DNA of 38,039 nt from Bacteroidota bacterium (GTDB taxonomy: Bacteria; Bacteroidota; Bacteroidia; Chitinophagales; Chitinophagaceae): contig JAEWBT010000072.1 in assembly GCA_023391015.1 (NCBI GenBank), positions 1 to 38,039 on the forward strand. The letters are read 5' to 3'. Positions 14,410-22,930 of this stretch are shown one piece after another. Numbering within the stretch: position 1 is the stretch's first letter; each line of letters begins with the position of its first letter. The notes beneath the pieces were generated by a model. It saw only the letters and a list, made by a program, of their open reading frames with translations. It was not told the origin of the DNA and did no database searches. A program made the translations under genes and the position numbers.

Positions 14410-17400
14410 ATGAGCAAAACTTCTACTTCTGTATCGCCTGTTAATGGGCGTTTTCACTGGTTCTTGCGGAGTGTATTCCAGTTCTCGGTTTTGGCATTAA
14501 CCCTGCTGTTGCTATTCGGAACCACTAGTCAGGCGCAGGTAATCCTGTCTGAGTCCTTTGACGGAGCCACTTTCCCGCCTACCGGATGGACGGTAAACGG
14601 AACAGGAAATAATGCCAATATTCCGGGCCAGACCAGTTGGGTACGGGTTCCGGGAGGTACTACTACTGCAACTCCGCCTTATGACAATTCCGCCGGCCCA
14701 CACTCCGGTGCCGGAATGGCTTTCTATAATGCCTGGGATATTGACGCCGGTGGTGTGTCGAATCTTATTACGCCGGCTATCAATTTTGCTTCGCCAGCCG
14801 GGGCAAAAGTGATTTCTTTCTGGTTGTATCGGAATAGCGGCCAATCTGCTGCAGACTCTGTTGTGGTTTTAATCAACAGCACGGCAAGCGCCACTGGTGC
14901 GACCCGTTTGTTTGGGGTAGCCCCCAGCGCAAATGTTTCCACCAGTCAGTGGCAGCAATACACGGTGAATGTGCCGGCTTCTTTTAGCGGAACCTCCCAA
15001 TATATTATTTTTAAGGCCCAGTCGGCCTATCAGACCGATATTTTCCTTGATGATGTAACGGTAACGAACCTGACTGCCTGTACGGGGGCACCCACAGTAT
15101 CGCTCACCAGCAGCGTTACTTCAACCTGCCCGAATGTGCCATTTACGCTTACTGCCACGACCGGGCCGCTTTCCGGATATACGTATCAGTTTGAGTCTTC
15201 TACCAATGGCGGGGCTACCTGGAGCAATCTGGGGACTGCCTCTTCCGCCGCTACACGGACGGTAGCATCGCAAACCAGCGCCACACAGTACCGCGTTACC
15301 GTAACCTGTGCCAGTGGCGGTACGACAACTTCTGCATCGGTGTTGGTTGGTCAAAATCCGCAAAACCTTTGTTATTGCGTTCCTTCCGGTAGCAATGCTA
15401 ATTATTATATTGACGGAGTTTCTACAACAGGTGGGACGACCAACATTAGTAATCTGGGGACTGGCTATTCTGCCGGTGGCTATGCAGATTATACCTCTCA
15501 GAGTGTAACTCAGGTTCAAACCATGTCGGTAAGTTTTACAATTGACCACTCCACTTACAGCAATTTTGGTACAGGCATTTGGGTTGACTGGAACCAAGAC
15601 GGTGATTTTACCGATGCAGGTGAGAAAGTATTTACCAGTACTGCTTATCAATACACGGAAACCGGTAGCTTTCAGGTTCCGATCACAGCGCTCGCTGGTC
15701 CCACCCGGATGCGGATTGGTAACAGCTATACACCAAGTTCCGGTCCTTCCGGCCCGTGTCTCACCGGTCACAATGGCGAGTTTGAAGATTATACCTTTAA
15801 TGTTATTGCGCTGACACCATGTGCGGGTGCGCCTTCGGCCTCGATCAGCAGTAGCATGACCTCTGCCTGTCCGAACCTGCCGTTTACGCTCACTGCGATG
15901 CCGAACACTTTTTCGGGTCTGACGTATCAGTTCCAGTCTTCAACCAACGGTGGTGCTACTTGGACCAATATTGGTACGACTTCGGCTGCGAATACCCGTA
16001 CAATTACTTCTCAGACGGTAGCTACGCAGTACCGGGTTTACATTATTTGTAATGCCGGTGGTACGGACACTTCTGCACCGGTTTCGGTTGCACAGACACC
16101 TTCAAATGGTTGTTATTGTATTCCTTCCGGTAGCAATGCCAACTATTACATCAAAAGCGTCTCCACTACCGGTGGGATAACTAATATTAGCAATGCTAAC
16201 ACGGGTTACTCACCTGGTGGTTATGGTATTTTTACTTCGCAAATCGTAGCCCAGTTACCAAACGAGTCGGTAAGTTTTACAGTTGACCATTCTACTTACA
16301 GCAACTTTGGTACCGGTATCTGGGTGGACTGGAATCAGGATGGCGACTTCAACGATGCAGGGGAGAAAGTATTTGCCAGCACTTCTTATCAGTATACGCA
16401 AACGGGCAGCTTTACGGTTCCAAACAACGCAGTTCCGGGCCCCACCCGAATGCGGATTGGTAATAGCTACACGCCGAGTACGGGTCCTTCCGGCCCCTGT
16501 CTTACCAGCCATAATGGTGAATTTGAAGATTATACCTTCCAAGTGGTTCCGCTGACCCCTTGTAGCGGTCCGCCAACCGTAGGGGCAATTGTTTCTAACA
16601 TTGCGATTCCCTGCGTAGGCGACAGCATTACACTTTCTATTCCAGGCACCTCCTTTGATACCGGTATTGTTTTCCGTTGGGAATATCAGGATGCGATTAC
16701 CGGTAGTGTCTGGAGTGAGCGGGGTATCAATAATGGTCGGGTATATGGCGACCGGCCTACTTCTAATACAGACTACCGGGTCATTGCCAAATGCCGCCTG
16801 ACTGGCGATAGCACCATTTCGGCCACTTTTACCATTACTCCGTTGGCTGCTGGATTGCCTTATTTTGAGGACTTTGAAAGCATCACGTCGAACAACCAGC
16901 TGCCGCCGTGTATGAAGGCGACAGATCTGGGCACGACCAACCTGACGTACATCTCCAATCAAACAACTTATAACCGGCGAAACCATACACCGGGTGGCAG
17001 CAAGTTTGCGGCCTTTAAGTACAATAATAATCGGGAAGATTATTTCTTTACGCCGGGGCTGCCATTGCAGGGAAACCTGACCTATGAGATTAGTTATTGG
17101 TATGCCACCGATGGAAACGGCATTGACGTAAATAACCGGACGACCATCGGTACCGGTGCTTTGGTAGATAGTATTAAATACACGCTGGGTGTTATTCATA
17201 CTACAACAGACACTGCGTATAAACAGGTCGTCTATCGCTTTAAGCCGGATGCGGATGGCACTTACTTTATTGGTATCGGTAACCTCAGCACCAGCCCAAC
17301 CAATGCAACCGGCTACCTTTCCATTGACGATATCAGTGTAAAAGTGTTGCCGCCCTGTACCGGTACGCCCAATCCGGGGACCATCGTTTCTACTACTGTT

Positions 17401-20400
17401 GTGAATTGCCCGGGTTCGCAGGTAGAATTGAGCGTAACCGGCCAGACGGCTGCCAGCTATCTCACTTATCAGTGGCTGTTGAACGGGTCTCCTGTGGGCG
17501 GAGCCTTGGGGATGTCGACTACTTACCTGACCGCACCGCTAACAACAGCTATTCAAACGTACACTCTTGAAGTTACCTGCACCAGCAGCAGCACGGGCGT
17601 TAACTCAGATACGACTGCACCGTTTGTCATTACCCCTTATACCGTAACCGTTCCGTATCAGGAAACGTTTGAAAGCATTACCCGCAACAGTGATTTGCCA
17701 ACCTGCTTTACCGTTACAGACCTCGCACTGGGAACCAACACCTACTTCAGTGGCGGACCGGGTTCAAACCATACCCCCAGCGGCTCTAAATATGCCGTCT
17801 TCCAAGGCACTTCGCTCAATGAGTGGATGTTTACGCCGATGATGACCCTGCAAGGTGGCATGACGTACCGGTTTAGTTTCTGGTATCGCACTTCCACCAG
17901 CACCCCGTATCCGGTTCTGCAGGCGACTGTTGGAACGGCTCCAAACCAGGCGCAGCATACCACGTTGCTGGATGCGATCCCGAATGCCGGTACCACCACT
18001 TATAAGGAGTTTATTACCATATATACGCCTGCCACAACCGGTGATTATTCTTTCGGGATTAACGCAACAACCAGTAGCACGGCTACAAACGTGATGAGCA
18101 TTGATGACATCAATGTAATTGAATTGCCGCCATGTGCAGGAATGCCGTCCGTAGCGGTTAACCCAACCGGTACTATCTACCTATGCCCGACAGATAGCTT
18201 TAGTATTAAGTCGCCGCTGCCAGCCTTTAGTGGATTGGCTTACCAATGGGAGCGTAGCCCCGATCCTAATTTCCTGCCTACGCCTTTCAATGCACCCGGA
18301 AATTCCACTACGAATAACTACACCAATGCAGCTCCGCAGATTACGCACTACTACCGGCTGCGCGTTACCTGCAACAATACAGGTGATGTTTTCTACAGTG
18401 ATACGGTGAAAGTGGATGTAAACACCACAAAATTTGCCCTGTTGCCTTATGTGTCAGACTTGGAAACCTGGGAGAATAATTGCGCCAACCATGACGTGCC
18501 AACCGACAGCAACTGGTTGCAGCCGGTGAAATCCGGAAACTCCTCCTGGCGTCGTTATGACGAAGGCGCAACCGCCGGCTGGACCAACCCCAACACGGGA
18601 GCGTTCACCCCGCCTGCCCGCAGCGGCACCGGCAGTGCCCGTTTCCACAGCAGCCAGGCAGCGGTAACCACCACGCCCAACAGCCCGGCTGAAGGCCAGC
18701 TGGATATGTATGTCAACTGTGATACCGGTCCGGGTTCAAGCGATAACAAAACGCTGTACTTCTATCATATCAGTCCCGGAACACCTACCAACGCGCTGGA
18801 TGTACGCTTATCCACCAACGGCGGAGTAACCTGGACCACATTGGCTTCCTACGACTCTGCCTTCGACTGGCGCTTGCGTCGCATTCCGTTTGTTTCCGAT
18901 AACGCCGCAACTATCATCCGCTTTGCCGGTCGCCACACTGCTACTGCTGCCGGCAGCGATATTGGTATCGATTCCATCTTTGTAGCCCCGCCTTGTACCG
19001 GTCAGCCGGTAGCCGGTACGCTGGGTGCCATTTCGCCCCTGCAAATCTGCCCCGGCGATGCGGCCCTGGTGAACCTGAACGGCACTTCTATGGCCGGCGA
19101 CCTGCGCATTGACTGGGAGGTTTCTACCACAGGGCCCACAGGTCCGTATATTTCGCGCACCACTGGTCCAAACGGTGGCGGCTATGACTTTAACTCTGGC
19201 CAATTGATGCAATCCACCTGGATTCGTGCCAAAGTAACCTGCGGCGGCTCTACATTGTCCAGCTATAGCGACACGCTTGCCTTTACTGTAAGCGTAACGC
19301 CTCCAACTGTTTACGCTGCGCTGCCTTATACCCAAAACTTTGAAAGCTGGACGGACCGTTGCGGACTGCAAGAAATCCCGTCAGCCAACTGGGCAAACGT
19401 GCCCGCTTTCGGTAACAACTCCTGGCGTCGTGATGATCAGGGCTCTACCGCTGCGTGGAGCAATCTGCTCGGCGGTCAGTGGTGGCCTGCTTCGCCCCGT
19501 GCTGCTATCGACAGCTTCTCGGCCCGCTTCCACAACTCGGCAGCCCGCCCAAGCGGCAGTCGTGGTGCCCTCAACCTGTATGTAGATTGCAGTGCCAACA
19601 ATGACCCTAAAGAGCTTCGCTTCTTTGTGAACATGTCGGACCGCACCGCCAGCAATACCGACTCGCTGCGCATTCGGTACTCTACTGATGGTGGCCTCAC
19701 CTTTACCCGTTTGGATAGCATTCGTGGTACCCGGGGCTGGGAGCAGCGTATCTATAGCATTCCATCCAACTCTACCCAAACCATCATCCGTTTTGAAGCC
19801 GTATCCGATACGGCTCAAAAAGACATTGGATTGGATTATGTGCAAGTGTTGGAAGAGTGCTCGGGTACGCCGGTTGCCGGAACGGTAGACAGCGTAGCCA
19901 AGATGTGCGCAGGCCGGTCTTTCCGCCTGTCCACTTCCGGAACTTCGCAGCAAGGTGCCCTCACCTTTGTGTGGGAGCGCTCTACAACCAGCGCAACAAC
20001 CGGCTTTACGCCGGTTACCAATGGCACCGGTCCGTTCCTGACCACAAGCATTACCCAAAACACCTGGTTCCGTCTGGGAGTGTCCTGTGGCACAACCGGA
20101 ACGGTGGTTTATACCCCGGCGCGTCTTGTGGAACTGGGAGATACCTTCTATTGCTACTGCGTAACAGGGGCCCAATACCCGTCTGTAACGTCTCAGTACA
20201 AGGAAAATATCGGTCGGGTGGCGTTGAAAAACAGCGCTGGTGCTACTATGATGTCTAATGGACTGGGTGCGCCGATCAATAACAACAACACCGCCATTAA
20301 CGCCTATACCAACTTCCAGAACCAAACGCCGACGCCTTTGTACCGCGACAGCACCTATGGACTGGAAGTGCAACAGATTTCCTACTCATCCAACAGCAAT

Positions 20401-21786
20401 GCCAAAGTGGTTGCCTGGATCGACTACAACCGCGATGGGGTATTTGATGCCTCAGAGCGCGTTGTGAATCTGACGACCAACAATACCAGCAGCCCGGCTT
20501 ACCGCGCCTCTGGAAACTTTACCGTTCCGGCAAATGCCAAACCCGGCATCACCGGTATGCGCGTAACGCTGCAACAACCTGGCTCGTCGGTAGCGCCGGA
20601 TCCGTGCGGCACTTACAACGGCTATGGCGAAACCGAAGATTATCTGGTGGAACTGCGCTTTGCGCCGTGTAGCGGATTTACCACGTTGGATGGCGGCACT
20701 GCCTATATTTCTGAAACAATCATCTGTCCGGGTTATCCGGTAACCCTCTGGGATACCAGCTATCAAAAAGAGGTATATGGCGTGATCCGTCAATGGCAGC
20801 AAAGCGTCAACAATGGCGTGAGCTGGCAGCCCATCGGTACACCAAATACCGATACGATTGATGCAATTGTGCAGGTTCCGACCCAATACCGCTATGCGAT
20901 GGGTTGTAACAACGGTGTGGAAAGCTACTCGAATGTGGTTTCCGTAAACCTGCTGCCTGCGACTGCTTGCTACTGCCCAAGTTATGCAAACGGTGGCCCA
21001 ACCGGCAAAAAGGATAGCAGCGACATCGGATCGGTATCCCTTGGCAATGGCACCTTCCAGGTAGGCGGGCCACACCTGCTGAACCCGATGGCGACCAAGA
21101 AGTGGACCAACTACGCAGCTGCCGGAGCTTATATCGAGCTGTGGGCAGACTCTACATATGATATGGATGTATATCATATCATGCGCGGTACCAACCACAA
21201 AGACGCAAAGGTTACCGTCTTTATCGACTACAACCAAAACTTGGCTTTTGATATCAACCCGCCTGCCGGTTATCCATCCGAGCGCGTACTGACGGCCTAT
21301 ACTTCAGCCAGTAACTATTACCTCGATAACATGCAGCTTCGCATCCCATCGCAGCAGGTGTTGCCAAACGGTGCCACGCTGATGCGGGTTATCCTGAACG
21401 AAGACACCGGCCCAAGCATCGCTTCCGATGAAGGTTGTGGTACCTACGAGTCCGGCGAAACGGAAGATTACTTTGTGGTGTTCCGCTGCCCCACCTGCCC
21501 AACCGGTGTGGATGATCCAAGCGGCGACAACATCAGCATGTTCAGCCTTTTCCCGAACCCGACTACCGGAATTGCAACTGTGAAACTGGCTACCCGCACT
21601 GCCGTGAAGGAAATTGAAATGACCATCACCAACATGACAGGTCAGGTAATGAAGAAAGAAACCTTCAAGCAGCCAGGTACACAGTTCAGCGCAACAGTTG
21701 ATCTGAACGACCAGCCGCGCGGCGTGTACTTCGTAGAGCTGAAAGCTGACAACGAGCGCATCGTTCGCAAACTGACCGTTCAGTAA
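14410..21786 (+). CDS. Giant multidomain surface protein with GEVED modules and T9SS type A sorting domain
   Basis: About 2458 residues. A signal peptide (hydrophobic FSVLALTLLLLFG, ending TSQAQ near residue 43) is followed by a choice-of-anchor-J/MAM-like domain (nt 14545-15075). Then come alternating Ig-like (each starting C-[ST]-G-x-P) and larger domains: GEVED at 15370-15810 and 16110-16550; MAM-like at 16855-17350, 17641-18125, 18435-18995 and 19320-19860; GEVED again at 20150-20670 and 20965-21490. The C-terminal 80 residues (LFPNPTTG opening, RGVYFVEL, ending RKLTVQ) are a T9SS type A sorting domain, so it should cross the outer membrane and be attached to the surface or released. GEVED domains carry DWNQDGDF and EFEDYTF motifs, which look like calcium sites. 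Likely an adhesin or matrix protein; no catalytic domain seen. ATG 14368 is a possible alternative start. Confidence 0.92.
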   Translation: MSKTSTSVSPVNGRFHWFLRSVFQFSVLALTLLLLFGTTSQAQVILSESFDGATFPPTGWTVNGTGNNANIPGQTSWVRVPGGTTTATPPYDNSAGPHSGAGMAFYNAWDIDAGGVSNLITPAINFASPAGAKVISFWLYRNSGQSAADSVVVLINSTASATGATRLFGVAPSANVSTSQWQQYTVNVPASFSGTSQYIIFKAQSAYQTDIFLDDVTVTNLTACTGAPTVSLTSSVTSTCPNVPFTLTATTGPLSGYTYQFESSTNGGATWSNLGTASSAATRTVASQTSATQYRVTVTCASGGTTTSASVLVGQNPQNLCYCVPSGSNANYYIDGVSTTGGTTNISNLGTGYSAGGYADYTSQSVTQVQTMSVSFTIDHSTYSNFGTGIWVDWNQDGDFTDAGEKVFTSTAYQYTETGSFQVPITALAGPTRMRIGNSYTPSSGPSGPCLTGHNGEFEDYTFNVIALTPCAGAPSASISSSMTSACPNLPFTLTAMPNTFSGLTYQFQSSTNGGATWTNIGTTSAANTRTITSQTVATQYRVYIICNAGGTDTSAPVSVAQTPSNGCYCIPSGSNANYYIKSVSTTGGITNISNANTGYSPGGYGIFTSQIVAQLPNESVSFTVDHSTYSNFGTGIWVDWNQDGDFNDAGEKVFASTSYQYTQTGSFTVPNNAVPGPTRMRIGNSYTPSTGPSGPCLTSHNGEFEDYTFQVVPLTPCSGPPTVGAIVSNIAIPCVGDSITLSIPGTSFDTGIVFRWEYQDAITGSVWSERGINNGRVYGDRPTSNTDYRVIAKCRLTGDSTISATFTITPLAAGLPYFEDFESITSNNQLPPCMKATDLGTTNLTYISNQTTYNRRNHTPGGSKFAAFKYNNNREDYFFTPGLPLQGNLTYEISYWYATDGNGIDVNNRTTIGTGALVDSIKYTLGVIHTTTDTAYKQVVYRFKPDADGTYFIGIGNLSTSPTNATGYLSIDDISVKVLPPCTGTPNPGTIVSTTVVNCPGSQVELSVTGQTAASYLTYQWLLNGSPVGGALGMSTTYLTAPLTTAIQTYTLEVTCTSSSTGVNSDTTAPFVITPYTVTVPYQETFESITRNSDLPTCFTVTDLALGTNTYFSGGPGSNHTPSGSKYAVFQGTSLNEWMFTPMMTLQGGMTYRFSFWYRTSTSTPYPVLQATVGTAPNQAQHTTLLDAIPNAGTTTYKEFITIYTPATTGDYSFGINATTSSTATNVMSIDDINVIELPPCAGMPSVAVNPTGTIYLCPTDSFSIKSPLPAFSGLAYQWERSPDPNFLPTPFNAPGNSTTNNYTNAAPQITHYYRLRVTCNNTGDVFYSDTVKVDVNTTKFALLPYVSDLETWENNCANHDVPTDSNWLQPVKSGNSSWRRYDEGATAGWTNPNTGAFTPPARSGTGSARFHSSQAAVTTTPNSPAEGQLDMYVNCDTGPGSSDNKTLYFYHISPGTPTNALDVRLSTNGGVTWTTLASYDSAFDWRLRRIPFVSDNAATIIRFAGRHTATAAGSDIGIDSIFVAPPCTGQPVAGTLGAISPLQICPGDAALVNLNGTSMAGDLRIDWEVSTTGPTGPYISRTTGPNGGGYDFNSGQLMQSTWIRAKVTCGGSTLSSYSDTLAFTVSVTPPTVYAALPYTQNFESWTDRCGLQEIPSANWANVPAFGNNSWRRDDQGSTAAWSNLLGGQWWPASPRAAIDSFSARFHNSAARPSGSRGALNLYVDCSANNDPKELRFFVNMSDRTASNTDSLRIRYSTDGGLTFTRLDSIRGTRGWEQRIYSIPSNSTQTIIRFEAVSDTAQKDIGLDYVQVLEECSGTPVAGTVDSVAKMCAGRSFRLSTSGTSQQGALTFVWERSTTSATTGFTPVTNGTGPFLTTSITQNTWFRLGVSCGTTGTVVYTPARLVELGDTFYCYCVTGAQYPSVTSQYKENIGRVALKNSAGATMMSNGLGAPINNNNTAINAYTNFQNQTPTPLYRDSTYGLEVQQISYSSNSNAKVVAWIDYNRDGVFDASERVVNLTTNNTSSPAYRASGNFTVPANAKPGITGMRVTLQQPGSSVAPDPCGTYNGYGETEDYLVELRFAPCSGFTTLDGGTAYISETIICPGYPVTLWDTSYQKEVYGVIRQWQQSVNNGVSWQPIGTPNTDTIDAIVQVPTQYRYAMGCNNGVESYSNVVSVNLLPATACYCPSYANGGPTGKKDSSDIGSVSLGNGTFQVGGPHLLNPMATKKWTNYAAAGAYIELWADSTYDMDVYHIMRGTNHKDAKVTVFIDYNQNLAFDINPPAGYPSERVLTAYTSASNYYLDNMQLRIPSQQVLPNGATLMRVILNEDTGPSIASDEGCGTYESGETEDYFVVFRCPTCPTGVDDPSGDNISMFSLFPNPTTGIATVKLATRTAVKEIEMTITNMTGQVMKKETFKQPGTQFSATVDLNDQPRGVYFVELKADNERIVRKLTVQ
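15073..16554 (+). repeat. Tandem 741-bp duplication inside the giant gene (Ig-like + GEVED)
   Basis: Two units of exactly 741 bp (15073-15813 and 15814-16554; 247 codons each) encode nearly the same Ig-like plus GEVED pair. The proteins are nearly identical over the GEVED part (for example STYSNFGTGIWVDWNQDGDF in both) while many third codon positions differ. A third Ig-like domain begins at 16555 in the same register but leads into a MAM-like domain instead. Confidence 0.85.
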
Positions 21787-21816
21787 AACCTGAAAGTCCA
21801 GTATTCTTTAATAATC

Positions 21817-21859
21817 AAAGCCGGCCTTCTTGTCTCAAAACAGGAAGGCCGGCTTTTTG
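21817..21859 (+). terminator. Terminator of the giant surface protein gene
   Basis: The 13-nt arms 21817-21829 (AAAGCCGGCCTTC) and 21844-21856 are perfectly complementary around a 14-nt loop, followed by further T. It lies 30 nt after the stop codon. Confidence 0.88.
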
Positions 21860-21874
21860 TAGGAATATTGCCAA

Positions 21875-22930
21875 ATGTTGGTACGTCATTGGGCTTCCGG
21901 AAAATGGTTGCTGCTTTGCCTTTGGATGCTCACTGGAGCGGCTTGCCGGAACGCGAATGAGGTTACGCCGGCTTTCTACTACTGGAAAACCACCTGGCAG
22001 CCTTCGCCCCGCCCCGAAAGGGTATTTAAGGAAGGAGATTTCCGGAAATTATACCTGCGGCTCTGCGATATTGGCCTCAACCCCGCCAGCGGCCAGGTAA
22101 TCCCCAAAGACGTTTTGCGTGTTGGGGAAAAGGCGAAATTTCCCCAGACCGAAATTGTTCCGGTTATCTTTCTGGAACCACCCGCCCTCAAAACCCTTCA
22201 AAACAGCGCCTTTATTGCCGGAACTTCCGGAAATATAGCCCGTTTTGTAAGTGCTTTCTGCCGGCAGCAGGGATGGAACCCCAAAGAGTTTCAGCTGGAC
22301 TGTGACTGGACCGCCCGCACCGCCGAACCGTATTTTGCCTTGCTGCGTGCGCTAAAGAAAGAACCGTATTTTTCCGGAAAAATCCTTTCCGTAACGCTGC
22401 GGGGACATCAGGTGAAATATCCCGCAAAAAGCGGCATCCCACCTGCTGACCGCTGCATGCTCATGTGCTACAATATGGGCGATATCCGCACGCTGACGGC
22501 AGAAAGCTCTATCCTGGACGTGCCCACCGCCAAAGATTATCTTCAAAATATAGGTGCCTATCCACTTCCCTTAGACGTGGCCCTGCCCATTTTTCGGTGG
22601 ACGCTCTGGTATCGTCGGGGGCAGTTGTTGGGCATTCTGCGGGGTGTGGATCCAGAGCAGCTGCCACAGGTGTCTTTTCTTCAAAAAGAAAAAAATAAGC
22701 CTTTCTACACCAGTACCGCCGATACCAGCCTGAGCGGCTACCGCCTGCAGGCCGGTGACGTGCTGAAAGCCGAATCGCCCCAGCCCAATGAACTGATTGC
22801 GCTGGCCAAATATGTCTCCGGCAAGCTTCCGGCACAACCTTATACGGTTACTTTCTATCACCTCGACGACCCCAACCTCACCCGCTATGATACCCGCCAA
22901 CTGGAAGAAATTCTTCGCCATTGCCGCTAG
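21875..22930 (+). CDS. Putative lipoprotein with TIM-barrel-like fold (DUF3142-like?)
   Basis: A 351-residue exported protein. The N-terminus has a hydrophobic signal (WLLLCLWMLTGAAC) with an unusual lipobox (GAAC rather than L-x-[GA]-C), Cys at about residue 24. The mature part opens AFYYWKTTWQPS, and a strand FQLDCDWTARTAEPYFALLRALKK (cited in pieces: QLDCDW near residue 147) followed by ILSVTLRGHQV and CMLMCYNMGD looks like successive barrel strands of a glycoside-hydrolase-like TIM barrel. Acidic residues at the strand ends (QLDCDW) could be catalytic, but I cannot assign activity. Three near or exact TTTCCGGAAA copies lie in the gene. The next gene starts inside its last 44 nt, in another frame, so the two are translationally linked. 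DUF3142 membership is a guess from the opening motif. Confidence 0.72.
   Translation: MLVRHWASGKWLLLCLWMLTGAACRNANEVTPAFYYWKTTWQPSPRPERVFKEGDFRKLYLRLCDIGLNPASGQVIPKDVLRVGEKAKFPQTEIVPVIFLEPPALKTLQNSAFIAGTSGNIARFVSAFCRQQGWNPKEFQLDCDWTARTAEPYFALLRALKKEPYFSGKILSVTLRGHQVKYPAKSGIPPADRCMLMCYNMGDIRTLTAESSILDVPTAKDYLQNIGAYPLPLDVALPIFRWTLWYRRGQLLGILRGVDPEQLPQVSFLQKEKNKPFYTSTADTSLSGYRLQAGDVLKAESPQPNELIALAKYVSGKLPAQPYTVTFYHLDDPNLTRYDTRQLEEILRHCR

Noticed and set aside
19381..20373. Long - strand open frames under the giant gene (also 15121-15771, 16255-17199, 20452-21237)
   Set aside because: They lie opposite Thr/Ser-rich repeats of the surface protein and have no signal, motif or promoter.
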